From contig JADJWY010000023.1 of assembly GCA_016716085.1 (NCBI GenBank), positions 1 to 64,000 of the forward strand: 64,000 bases of DNA. Reading direction: 5' to 3'. The notes under the pieces were generated by a model. It ran no database searches, was not told the DNA's origin, and saw only the letters and a list, made by a program, of their open reading frames with translations. Positions within the stretch are counted from its first letter, which is position 1; every line of letters starts with the position of its first letter. The stretch comes from Hahellaceae bacterium (lineage in GTDB: Bacteria; Pseudomonadota; Gammaproteobacteria; Pseudomonadales; Oleiphilaceae). Below are positions 1 to 8,425 of the stretch, one piece after another. Made by a program: the position numbers and the translations under genes.

Positions 1-1151
1 CAGCATTATATATTGGCGGCACTTGGTTGAGACGGTTGGGGAGTGAGGCCGGTGAAAAGTATCTGACTGAGGGTCGTAAGTGGCTTAACGAGCGTGCTAA
101 GACCCTTATTCTGAATGACGGCACCTTTAGCCAGTACTCCACAAACTATCATCGCTTGATGCTGGAAACTTATTCGCTATGCGAGGTGTGGGGCCGTCAG
201 TTGGTAGATCAGCCTTTGGATGGTGCTTCTCTCAGTCGGCTGCGGCAGGCGACGCTGTGGCTGTGGTCTTTGTGCGATGAGTTGACCGGACAGGTGCCCA
301 ACCTTGGCGCGAATGATGGGGCACATTTATTGCCACTGACGGACGCTGATTACCGGGACTTTCGTCCGAGCTGCCACTTGGCTTTCGCATTGTTTTTTGA
401 GGCCAGCCCCGTTCAACATGATCTTTCCGACCAGCATATTGCCTGGTTAGCTGTCAATTGCGGACGAGATTTAACGCGGAGTAAGTCTTCTTTCCATTGG
501 CCTGACGGTGGTTTTTTGGGGTTAAGAATGGGGCATGCGTTGGCATTACTTTCTTATCCACAGTTTCGCTTCCGGCCAAGCCAATCGGATCTGCTTCACC
601 TGGATCTCTGGATTAACGGGGTGAACATCCTGCGTGACTCCGGAACCTACAGTTATAACACTGATCCGGAAACCTATTCGTATTTTTCGGGCGTGAAAGC
701 ACATAACACGGTCGAGTTTGACGGTCACGATCAAATGCCCCGCTTAGGGCGTTTTCTGTTTGGTGCATGGCCATCTGCACGAGGCATCTTATTTTCAAGT
801 TCAGAGAATGCGGCGACCTGTGAGGTTTGTTATCAAGATTATTTGGGGGCATTCCATCAGCGAGCGATAGTGCTTCTAGCCGACCGCCTACGTGTGACTG
901 ACACTTTGTCAGGGTTCAAACATTCAGCCACTCTAAGATGGCATTTAGCTCAGCGAGACTGGGTTTTATTGAACGGCCAGTGTCAGAGTGATCTGTCCAT
1001 CATTGAAATACAGACGACAGCTTCTAAGTCTGAAATTGCCTTGGTGACGGTGGACGAGTCACTTTTTTATCAGCATAAAGACTCTATTCCCATGCTCGAA
1101 TGTAGAGTGTCGGAACCCTGCCAAATCACGACGGAGATTGTATTCGGATAA
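1..1151 (+). CDS. Heparinase II/III family protein, C-terminal part (5' end outside window)
   Basis: The reading frame is open from base 3, so the TTG at 27 is not a real start and the gene begins left of the window. The visible residues match the polysaccharide-lyase-like heparinase II/III family: the end of the alpha/alpha barrel, with the FSQYS..YHRLML stretch, is followed by the beta-sandwich region containing LRDSGTYSYN and the AHNTVEFDG motif typical of the family. Members of this family often sit in capsule, O-antigen or exopolysaccharide loci, where they are thought to cleave or edit uronic-acid-containing glycans. Its stop overlaps the ATG of the next gene (TAATG), which indicates translational coupling with the glycosyltransferase. 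Family assignment is firm; the substrate is unknown, though wecB/wecC nearby would supply a uronic acid, ManNAcA. Confidence 0.8.
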   Translation, partial: ALYIGGTWLRRLGSEAGEKYLTEGRKWLNERAKTLILNDGTFSQYSTNYHRLMLETYSLCEVWGRQLVDQPLDGASLSRLRQATLWLWSLCDELTGQVPNLGANDGAHLLPLTDADYRDFRPSCHLAFALFFEASPVQHDLSDQHIAWLAVNCGRDLTRSKSSFHWPDGGFLGLRMGHALALLSYPQFRFRPSQSDLLHLDLWINGVNILRDSGTYSYNTDPETYSYFSGVKAHNTVEFDGHDQMPRLGRFLFGAWPSARGILFSSSENAATCEVCYQDYLGAFHQRAIVLLADRLRVTDTLSGFKHSATLRWHLAQRDWVLLNGQCQSDLSIIEIQTTASKSEIALVTVDESLFYQHKDSIPMLECRVSEPCQITTEIVFG

Positions 1152-2374
1152 TGCACGTTCTTTATTTTCATCAGCACTTTTCAACGCCCCAAGGCGCGAC
1201 GGGGATTCGATCCTATCAAATGGCACGTAAATTGATCGATCAGGGTCACCAGGTGACGATGGTTTGCGGGAGTTATGGTATCGGTAACACGGGCCTGGAG
1301 GGCGAATTCGTAAAGGGAAAGCGAACAGGCCTCGTTCAGGGTATACAGGTTGTTGAGTTCAACCTGCAATATGCGAACACAGATGGCTTCTTGAAGCGCA
1401 CACTCACATTTTTACTCTTTGCCTGGCGTAGTGTTTTGCTGGCGTTAACCCTGAAATATGATGTGGTGTTTGCGACGAGCACACCTCTGACGGCCGGAAT
1501 CCCTGGAATTGCCGCGCGCTGGTTGAAGCGAAAAACTTTTGTCTTTGAAGTGCGGGATTTGTGGCCAGAGCTTCCCAGGGAAATGGGAGTGATTAAAAAT
1601 CCGTTTGTTCTTGCCGTAATGAGCTGTCTGGAGTGGCTGTCTTATCGTTCGGCGCATCGCTGCATCGGCTTATCGCCAGGCATTGTTGCCGGCATTGAGC
1701 GTCGTGGCGTAAAGCCAGATAAGGTGAGAATGATACCGAATGGTTGCGATCTTGATATTTTTTCTGGCAAGCAGCCTACCTGGCGACCTGAGGGTGTTCA
1801 GGCAGAAGATTTAATGGCCGTGTTTACAGGCACCCATGGCATGGCGAATGGTTTGGATGCGGTTTTAGACGCAGCCTCCGTGCTGAAAAGTCGTGGCGTC
1901 GACACGGTCAAAATCGTGCTAATTGGCACAGGGCAGTTGAAAGCTCAACTTAAAACCAGAGCTGATCAAGAGAATCTGTCGAATGTGATTTTTCTGGATC
2001 CGGTTGGGAAAAGTCAGTTGGCGGGTCTGATGGCCTCATCGAATCTTGGTCTGCAGATCCTGGCTAATGTTCCGGCCTTTTACTACGGGACGTCGCCCAA
2101 CAAATTTTTTGACTATTTGGCCTCAGGCATCCCGGTTCTGACTAACTATCCCGGCTGGGTAGCCGAACTGATCGTGGACAATGATTGCGGTTACGCCGTG
2201 CCTCCGGAAGATCCTGAAGCCTTTGCTGAGGCTTTGGTTCACGCGTCCTCCCATCGCGATGATTTGATCCGCCAAGGTTATCAGGCGAGGTTATTAGCGC
2301 AACGAGAATTTAGCCGGGAGCAATTGGCAAACGCATGGGTTTCATGGGTGTGTGACGGCTCCGCGCTTGATTGA
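1151..2374 (+). CDS. Glycosyltransferase family 4 (WbuB-like)
   Basis: This 407-residue GT-B fold glycosyltransferase probably adds a sugar to a lipid-linked surface glycan at the cytoplasmic face of the inner membrane. The N-terminal acceptor half starts with LYFHQHFSTPQGATGIRSY, typical of WbuB-type enzymes. It contains a hydrophobic segment near residues 78-100 and the FEVRDLWPE motif. The C-terminal donor half shows PNGCDLDIF, the FTGTHGMANGLD loop and a region around SPNKFFDYLASG and GIPVL that binds the nucleotide sugar. It starts on the ATG overlapping the heparinase-like stop and ends convergently, overlapping 33 bases of the interrupted acyltransferase gene on the other strand. The donor and linkage cannot be told from sequence; L-fucosamine or N-acetylated amino-sugar transfer is a guess from WbuB relatives. 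Confidence 0.85.
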   Translation: MHVLYFHQHFSTPQGATGIRSYQMARKLIDQGHQVTMVCGSYGIGNTGLEGEFVKGKRTGLVQGIQVVEFNLQYANTDGFLKRTLTFLLFAWRSVLLALTLKYDVVFATSTPLTAGIPGIAARWLKRKTFVFEVRDLWPELPREMGVIKNPFVLAVMSCLEWLSYRSAHRCIGLSPGIVAGIERRGVKPDKVRMIPNGCDLDIFSGKQPTWRPEGVQAEDLMAVFTGTHGMANGLDAVLDAASVLKSRGVDTVKIVLIGTGQLKAQLKTRADQENLSNVIFLDPVGKSQLAGLMASSNLGLQILANVPAFYYGTSPNKFFDYLASGIPVLTNYPGWVAELIVDNDCGYAVPPEDPEAFAEALVHASSHRDDLIRQGYQARLLAQREFSREQLANAWVSWVCDGSALD

Positions 2375-3429
2375 GTAGTGTTTCAGCGCGAGTGCGGGAC
2401 GCTCAATAAAGTGCCAGGAGAAAAGCGCAAGAAGCAGCGTCATAATTAAAAGCAGTCCAACGTGGACCAGCGCCCCGTTTGGCCAAAGAAGATGAGACTG
2501 TTCAACACGATGCCATGGTAAATGTAAATTCCATAGGAGATGTCATTGCCTTTAAGGATATTCGAGTACCTTGAGGGATTGCTATAAGCGGCGGATACGG
2601 TCAATAAAGCGACAATCGTGGCGGACAAAGGGTTGATATTGTTACCCGTAAAGCTTATCTGGAAATGGGCACATAGTAGATTGATTCCTGCCAGAAGCGC
2701 CAACCACCAGAGGCATCTGCCAGCAAGGTAGCGGCGAATGAATGGCTGATTCTTTTGAAGCACCATGCCCAGAAGAAATAGATACAAATGTGGGAGTAGC
2801 GTGACACCGAACAGTTTCGATGCAAGCGTGTCATGGTGCTTGAACATCGTATAATACCAGAGATTGACAAGGGCCAGGGCGGCTACGCAAATCAACAAAA
2901 AGGTGTTACCAACATTTAGCCTGGTGATAATCCAGTAAATAATCGGCAGGCACACATAGAACTGCAGCTCCACCGGAATTGTCCATAGGCTGCCGTTGAG
3001 CACGCCAAGGCCGTAGCCGCGCAAGAAATCAGGGTTGTAAAACTGGCCAACCGTTAGCTACGCACTGAGCCAGGCTAAGCCTTCAAAAAGTGAAGTTGAT
3101 ACCGGATAAACACAAACGACCGAAAGTATCGAGATGAGTAGGCAGAACCAGAGCCCAGGATACACTCGGAGAAAACGGTTGAAATAGTAGTTTGCCAGGC
3201 TTTTACGACGCTCGAAGGAGGCCGATATCAAGTAGCCGCTGATAACAAAGAAGATGGGCACGCCGGGGATCGATTGAATAATTTGATTCAACAAAAAAGG
3301 CATGCCAATGCCAAGATGCTCTAAACCGTGAATGAGCGTGACCTGCAGTGCGGCGAGTAGTCTGATCAGATCGAAGTTGTTTGTCCCAAAGACAAAATCG
3401 GATAGCTTAGGGGCTTTGCCTGAGTACAT
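2342..3429 (-). pseudogene. Acyltransferase 3 (OafA-like O-acetyltransferase), interrupted by a stop and a frameshift
   Basis: Three pieces together form one acyltransferase-3 membrane protein, the family that O-acetylates cell-surface sugars. The first part (3429-3061) has the family N-terminus FDLIRLLAALQVTLIHG and the VPIFFVISGYLIS segment. It runs into TAG at 3058-3060, and the same frame continues without a shift into WTIPVELQFYV and YIYHGIVLNS. At about 2475-2480 a one-base deletion in an A run moves the frame; reading resumes in the next frame with the family ending SWHFIERPAL and stops at 2342-2344. The start overlaps the end of wecB by 23 bases, so it belongs to the wecC-wecB operon. 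Two independent lesions favour a true pseudogene over a single read error, but sequencing error is not excluded. Confidence 0.8.
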
Positions 3430-4576
3430 GGATCAACGCATCGTGAATTTGATTTGCGGCTGTCCCATCCCCGTAAGGGTTGTGGGCTTCGGCCATCTTC
3501 TGATAAACCTCTGGGTTTTCGAGGATCTCACAGGCTTTGTTGATGATGAGTTCTGGCGCAGTGCCGACTAACGAAACAGTACCTGCTTCTACCGCCTCGG
3601 GCCGCTCAGTAACGTTTCGCGTGACAAGCACGGGCTTGCCAAAGGAGGGTGCTTCCTCCTGGATGCCTCCTGAATCCGTTATAACCAGGTCGCAACGATC
3701 GAGTAGCCACACAAACGGCAAGTAATCTTGCGGTGGAATAAGGTGAACATTTGTCGTTTTGCCCAGTAGTCGATGGACTGGCTCTATAACATTAGGGTTG
3801 AGATGTACCGGGTAGATAAGTAGCCAGTCGGGGTGGCGCTTAGCAAGCGTTCTTAACGCAGTGCATAAATCTTCAAACCCTTGACCAAAATTTTCACGAC
3901 GATGGCCAGTGATCAGAATCATTTTTCCGTTTTGGGCTTTTAGATTAATTATGGCTTCAATCGTCTCCCGGGGTAAATGAGGTGTCCACTGTTCTGGTGT
4001 GCATCCATTCAGGTGGGATCTAACTTTTAGGAGCGCATCAATGACGGTGTTCCCCGTAACCCATATCCGATCCGTTGCTACGCCCTCCCTCGCGAGATTC
4101 TCTTTAGCACGGGGTGTTGGTGCGAAATGAAAGTGTGCCAGGCGGCCAACCAGGCTTCGATTAGCTTCTTCAGGGAAAGGTTCGGCGAGATTGCCGGTAC
4201 GTAGCCCTGCTTCAATATGGGCAACAGGGATCTGCCGGTAAAATGCGGCAAGTGCTGCCGCGAAACAGGTCGTGGTGTCTCCGTGAACCATCACCACGTC
4301 TGGCTGACAGGCATCCAGAACTGATTTCATGCCTAGCAATACCTGCGACGTGATATCGAATAAATCCTGATTGGGCTTCATGATATCCAAATCAAAATCC
4401 GGTCGGATGGAAAAGAGTTCAAGCACCTGATCCAGCATCTGTCGATGCTGAGCTGTAACCGCTACCCGGCAGTCAAAATGGTGAGACGCTCGAAGTCTTA
4501 AAACCAGAGGTGCCATCTTGATTGCTTCGGGTCGTGTGCCGAATACCAGCAGAACACGTTGGGGGCGAAGATTCAT
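3407..4576 (-). CDS. wecB: UDP-N-acetylglucosamine 2-epimerase, non-hydrolysing
   Basis: This cytoplasmic enzyme interconverts UDP-GlcNAc and UDP-ManNAc, the first step towards UDP-ManNAcA for surface polysaccharides. The 389 residues are the normal family length. Visible family motifs are FGTRPEAIKMAP (12-23), HGD (98-100), HIEAGLRTGN (120-129), PFPEEANR (133-140), GHRREN (224-229) and DSGGIQEEAP (301-310), covering the UDP-binding and catalytic residues of the GT-B-like fold. It sits between wecC, which would oxidise its product, and an interrupted acyltransferase gene whose start it overlaps, all read leftwards. The gene is intact while both neighbours in the operon are broken. The ATG at 4576 lies 22 bases after the wecC stop. 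The assignment is secure; the final glycan is inferred. Confidence 0.95.
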   Translation of the reverse strand: MNLRPQRVLLVFGTRPEAIKMAPLVLRLRASHHFDCRVAVTAQHRQMLDQVLELFSIRPDFDLDIMKPNQDLFDITSQVLLGMKSVLDACQPDVVMVHGDTTTCFAAALAAFYRQIPVAHIEAGLRTGNLAEPFPEEANRSLVGRLAHFHFAPTPRAKENLAREGVATDRIWVTGNTVIDALLKVRSHLNGCTPEQWTPHLPRETIEAIINLKAQNGKMILITGHRRENFGQGFEDLCTALRTLAKRHPDWLLIYPVHLNPNVIEPVHRLLGKTTNVHLIPPQDYLPFVWLLDRCDLVITDSGGIQEEAPSFGKPVLVTRNVTERPEAVEAGTVSLVGTAPELIINKACEILENPEVYQKMAEAHNPYGDGTAANQIHDALIHVLRQSP

Positions 4577-4598
4577 TTCAACCTGATACGTTAGCGGG

Positions 4599-5808
4599 TT
4601 AACTTAATATGCCACGAGTATCGATAACGACTTTGTCGGATAGCCTTGCAGCCGAAAGCTTACCAAAGCAGGAGTGGTCAACCAACACAACGACAATGTC
4701 TGCCCGGCTCAGGGCTTCCTCCAGCGGGAAGAGTCGAAAGTTCGGATGTTCCTTGATGAAGGGCTCGCAAACAATGACTTCTCCCACCTTTTTTTCCTGC
4801 AATGAGGATGCAATATGGACTGCCGGCGATTCGCGCAAGTCATCGACGTTCGCCTTAAATGCTAAACCCAGGCACGCAATGACGGGATGCTTAAAACGGG
4901 TCGCTTTTTCAATAACTTTCTCAATGATCCATTCAGGTTTACGGTCGTTGACCTCTCGTGCGGATCGGATAAGGCGGGCATGCTCGGGCGCCCGATCGAC
5001 GATAAACCATGGGTCGACTGCGATGCAGTGCCCTCCCACGCCGGGCCCAGGCTGGAGAATGTTAACGCGGGGATGGCGATTAGCCGAGCGGAATCAGCTC
5101 CCAGACGTCTATTTGCTCTTTATCACAGATAAAGGAAAGCTCATTTGCAAACGCGATGTTGACGTCTCGAAAGGAATTTTCAGTTAGTTTACAAAGTTCA
5201 GCCGTTTTAGCGTGGGTTTTAAGGACTTCCCCACTGACAAACTCCCGGTAGAAGGCTGCTGCCTTTTCGGTAGACTGGGCATTAATTCCACCAACGATCC
5301 GGTCGTTCTGCACGAGCTCAATCAATATGCGGCCAGGAAGGACGCGCTCTGGGCAATGTGCCACGAAGACGTCATTTTCGATATCGTGCCCCGACTCTCT
5401 GAGTAACACCGCAACGATTTCCTCCGTCGTCCCCACTGGGCTGGTCGATTCAAGAATGACCAGATTGCCCGGGCGAACGTAGGGGCTGATGGCGCGTGTG
5501 GCATTTTCAACGTAACTTAAATCTGGGACATGATCGTCTTTAAAGGGCGTAGGGACGGCGATAATAAAAATGTCCGCTTCGGTTGGCAAAAGGCTCGCTT
5601 TCAAATTGCCTGAATTGACGGCTGATTTGACCAGTATGTCCAGGTCGGGTTCTACGATATGGATTTTACCTTGGTTGATGGTGTCTACCACCGAGGGGGA
5701 TACATCCACACCGACGACCTGATAGCCTTTCGTTCCGAGAAGTGACGCCGTGGGAAGACCAATGTAGCCAAGTCCGACGACGCAGACGGTTTTAAGTTTT
5801 GGGGTCAT
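4599..5808 (-). pseudogene. wecC: UDP-N-acetyl-D-mannosamine dehydrogenase, frameshifted
   Basis: WecC oxidises UDP-ManNAc to UDP-ManNAcA with NAD. The N-terminal half from ATG 5808 has the Rossmann motif GLGYIG (12-17), AVPTPF and HCPERVLPGR. It then reads into a stop at 5080 just after the conserved VWELI. The remainder is in another frame: ANRHPRVNIL, QPGPGVGGHCIAVDP with the catalytic cysteine, FKANVDDLRESPA, and the end LVDHSCFGKL. Removing one C from the CC pair near 5093-5095 rejoins the frames as ELIRSANRHPR, which fits the family, so the lesion is a single-base insertion. The corrected protein is about 402 residues, near normal length. An in-frame extension upstream to 6117 has no family similarity and was not used. 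Either a recent frameshift or a sequence error. Confidence 0.85.
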
Positions 5809-5969
5809 TGAGTGATTCTGATCTGATAGGGTCGGGAATACTGCAAGGAGCCACGGCTCCATTTTTTTATTTGGCTTAGAGGCTAACCTCGTGACGAAGA
5901 ATTTGCAATGATTGATGTGACGAGTTTCAAACGCTATCGTAGTGGCGAAGTTAGGTAGTAGGACTGGAT
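5809..5969. promoter_or_regulatory. Divergent promoter region between wecC and the pgl-like operon
   Basis: The 161 bases separate the leftward wecC-wecB-acyltransferase operon from the rightward pglC-pglD-pglE-pglF operon, so promoters for both must lie here or within the adjoining ends. The stretch is AT-richer than its flanks. I could not pick out a convincing -35/-10 pair or operator. Confidence 0.4.
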
Positions 5970-6565
5970 GTGAAGCGGTTAATCGATTTTTGTGCTGCGT
6001 TGGGGGCGCTTGTTTGTTTGAGCCCTGTTTTCGTCGTGCTCTTTGTCCTGGTTGCGTGTGCGCTTGGTCGCCCCGTTTTTTTTCGGCAGACGCGCCCTGG
6101 ATTGAACGGACGGCCATTTCAAATGATTAAATTTCGAACCATGAGTGATTCTTGGGATGCTAACGTCGCACTGCGCTCTGATGCCGAGCGTTTAGGCGAT
6201 TCGGTCGTTGGCTGCGTGCCAGTAGCCTTGATGAGTTACCTGAGTTATGGAATGTCCTGAAAGGCGATATGAGTTTGGTCGGCCCCCGCCCGTTGCTCAT
6301 GGAGTATTTGCCACTGTATAACACCCGACAAGCGAGACGTCATGAGGTTCGGCCAGGTATTACGGGGTGGGCGCAGGTCAATGGAAGAAACGCAATCAGT
6401 TGGGAAAATAAGTTTGAGCTGGACGTCTGGTACGTCGAACATTGGTCACTTCAACTGGATATTAAGATTATTCTCTTAACGCTGAAGAAAGTGTTTGTCA
6501 GAGAAGGCGTTACTGCCGAGGGTGAGGCGACCACAGCTCGGTTCACAGGTTCCAGACATGTCTAG
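5970..6565 (+). pseudogene. PglC-like undecaprenyl-phosphate sugar-1-phosphate transferase, frameshifted
   Basis: This small bacterial sugar transferase of the monotopic phosphoglycosyltransferase class would load the first sugar phosphate on undecaprenyl phosphate. From GTG 5970 it reads KRLIDFCAA, a re-entrant hydrophobic helix, then FRQTRPGLNGRPFQMIKFRTM, the family signature. After codon 70 the frame is wrong and ends at 6260. One base deleted near 6198 restores RFGRWLRASSLDELPELWN, followed in the second frame by VLKGDMSLVGPRPLL, RPGITGWAQVNGRN and the C-terminus ending at 6565. Corrected length is about 198 residues, as in PglC. Its 3' end overlaps the acetyltransferase start by 8 bases. 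With PglD-, PglE- and PglF-like genes following, the natural substrate would be a UDP-bacillosamine-type sugar. Confidence 0.8.
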
Positions 6566-7190
6566 ACTGGCCATTCTCGGCGCGAGTGGACATGGTAAGG
6601 TGTTGGCGGATTGCGCGGCGCTCTGTGGCTGGCATGACATTGTTTTTTTTGATGATGCCTGGCCCACTCTATCCTCAAATCGGCATTGGTCCATACTGGG
6701 TGGTACGAGCGAACTACTAGGCTCTTTGACCCAGTTTAATGGCGTTGTTGTTGCGATAGGGAATAATTTTATCCGGCAGCAGAAACTTGGCCAACTTGCA
6801 GCGGCGGGTGCTCCCCTTGTTAAATTGATTCACCCCGGGGCATTTGTTAGCAACTATGCTGAAGTAGGTGAGGCAAGTGTGATTCTTGCCAGGGCAGTTG
6901 TTAATGTTGATGCACGGATTGGCGTTGGGGTGATCGTCAACACAGGTTCCATAATTGAGCATGATTGTCAGGTTGGAGGAGCTGCTCACGTCAGCCCCGG
7001 TGCCTCTATCGCGGGCGGTGCCCGGGTGGGTTGCCGCGCCTGGGTCGGGGTGGGTGCGGCAATTAAGCAACTTGTGTCCATAGGGCAAGATGCTATAGTT
7101 GGCGCGGGAGCTGTCGTGCTCTCGGATGTTCGGGACGGCGTAACCGTAATTGGCGTGCCTGCGAGGCCTATGGAAGGCCATCTCAAATAA
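6558..7190 (+). CDS. pglD: PglD-like sugar O/N-acetyltransferase
   Basis: This 210-residue protein has the layout of PglD/NeuD acetyltransferases, which N-acetylate the 4-amino group of UDP-4-amino-sugars using acetyl-CoA. An N-terminal Rossmann-like nucleotide-sugar domain carries LGASGHGKV (7-15). The rest is a left-handed parallel beta helix built from hexapeptide repeats, with NTGSIIEHDC holding the expected catalytic histidine (135), AHVSPGA (143-149) and the end VIGVPARP. ATG 6558 is preferred over an upstream in-frame codon at 6495 because the family begins at the residues SRLAILGASG and the extension would lie inside the transferase gene. It overlaps the end of the frameshifted PglC-like gene and precedes the aminotransferase by 20 bases, forming a bacillosamine-type module. 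Confidence 0.88.
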   Translation: MSRLAILGASGHGKVLADCAALCGWHDIVFFDDAWPTLSSNRHWSILGGTSELLGSLTQFNGVVVAIGNNFIRQQKLGQLAAAGAPLVKLIHPGAFVSNYAEVGEASVILARAVVNVDARIGVGVIVNTGSIIEHDCQVGGAAHVSPGASIAGGARVGCRAWVGVGAAIKQLVSIGQDAIVGAGAVVLSDVRDGVTVIGVPARPMEGHLK

Positions 7191-7210
7191 TTAGAAAAGT
7201 GACTCCGGGT

Positions 7211-8419
7211 ATGCAAAAATCAGAAGTTGTGTCGCCATGGCCAGTATATGCTGAAGATGAGGTTCAGGCTGTCGTAGACGTCCTGAAGTCAGGAAAGGTA
7301 AATTACTGGACGGGCACTCTGACCCGGCAGTTTGAAACTGAATTTGCTCAATTCTCCGGTGTTAAACATGCAATTGCGGTGGCAAATGGAACCGTCGCAC
7401 TGGATCTGATTTTAGTTGCACTCGGTATAGGGCCAGGCGATGAGGTCATTGTGACGCCTCGAACTTTTCTGGCATCTGTGAGTGCAATCATTTTGGCTGG
7501 AGCCATTCCTGTTTTTGCTGACATCGATACAGACACCCAAAATATTACGGCAGGCACGATATCAGCGAAACTTGGCCCTAAAACGCGCGCGGTTTTGTGC
7601 GTTCATTTGGCTGGCTGGCCGTGTGATATGGACCCTATCTGTGCGCTTGCCCGGGAGAAAGGACTCTACGTTATTGAGGACTGTGCTCAGGCCCACGGGG
7701 GTATGTATAAGGGGCGCAAGCTTGGTGGGCTAGGTGATGCAGCAGCGTGGTCATTTTGCCAGGACAAGATCATGACCACTGGTGGTGAAGGGGGAATGGT
7801 CACTACGAATTCAACAGATTTGTGGGAAAAAATGTGGTCCTACAAAGATCATGGTAAGAGTTGGGCGGCAGTTTACAATAATCAGCATCCACCCGGATTT
7901 CGCTGGCTGCATGAGTCTTTTGGTACTAACTGGCGTCTGACTGAAATGCAGGCCGCTATAGGCCTCAGACAGCTAGAGAAAATGCCCCTCTGGCACCGCA
8001 CTCGGTTGCGGAATGCAATGCAAATTTGGCAGGCAGCGTCGGTACTTCCCGCAGTACGGGTTCCTGTAATCCCTGATACAATCGAGCATGCCGCTTATAA
8101 GTGCTATGTTTTTGTGAGGCCAGAACGTTTGGAGAATGGCTGGACACGCGATCGGATAATTAAGGAAATCAACGATGAGGGGGTTCCTTGTTTCAGTGGT
8201 TCGTGTTCGGAGGTTTATCTGGAAAAAGCATTTGACCAAACGTCTTATAGACCTGAGCAGCGACTTATAGGCGCGAAAGAGCTCGGAGAAACCAGTTTGA
8301 TGTTTCTTGTTCACCCCACGCTTTCCGAGCGTGAACTGGAGAACACGTGTAAGACGCTGACTTCAGTTGTTATGCGAGCAACTCGCGGTTCGTCTCACAT
8401 GATGGCAGGAGTGCACTGA
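7211..8419 (+). CDS. pglE: PglE-like PLP-dependent sugar aminotransferase (DegT/DnrJ/EryC1/StrS)
   Basis: The product is a DegT/DnrJ/EryC1/StrS-family aminotransferase, which converts a UDP-4-keto-6-deoxy sugar to the 4-amino sugar with glutamate and PLP. Family motifs, numbered from the alternative GTG at 7199, are ANGTVALDL (62-70), the DCAQAHG stretch (161-167) and SFCQDK with the PLP-binding lysine near 190, followed by GEGGM. Two starts are possible, GTG 7199 and ATG 7211; neither has a clear Shine-Dalgarno sequence and I chose ATG. The gene lies between the acetyltransferase and the 4,6-dehydratase, exactly the enzymes before and after it in UDP-diNAc-bacillosamine synthesis. The family is certain; the exact sugar is inferred from this context. 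Confidence 0.88.
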   Translation: MQKSEVVSPWPVYAEDEVQAVVDVLKSGKVNYWTGTLTRQFETEFAQFSGVKHAIAVANGTVALDLILVALGIGPGDEVIVTPRTFLASVSAIILAGAIPVFADIDTDTQNITAGTISAKLGPKTRAVLCVHLAGWPCDMDPICALAREKGLYVIEDCAQAHGGMYKGRKLGGLGDAAAWSFCQDKIMTTGGEGGMVTTNSTDLWEKMWSYKDHGKSWAAVYNNQHPPGFRWLHESFGTNWRLTEMQAAIGLRQLEKMPLWHRTRLRNAMQIWQAASVLPAVRVPVIPDTIEHAAYKCYVFVRPERLENGWTRDRIIKEINDEGVPCFSGSCSEVYLEKAFDQTSYRPEQRLIGAKELGETSLMFLVHPTLSERELENTCKTLTSVVMRATRGSSHMMAGVH

Positions 8420-8425
8420 TACGCT

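Noticed and set aside
3058..3060. TAG recoding as an amino acid
   Set aside because: TAG ends intact genes in the window, for example aroC (21217-21219) and prmB (20094-20096), so a general reassignment is excluded; the two in-frame TAGs are treated as lesions or errors.
5809..6117. In-frame extension of wecC upstream to 6117
   Set aside because: It adds about 100 residues with no homology, rich in Lys/Arg/Gln, across the divergent promoter and over the start of the PglC-like gene; the family start matches ATG 5808.
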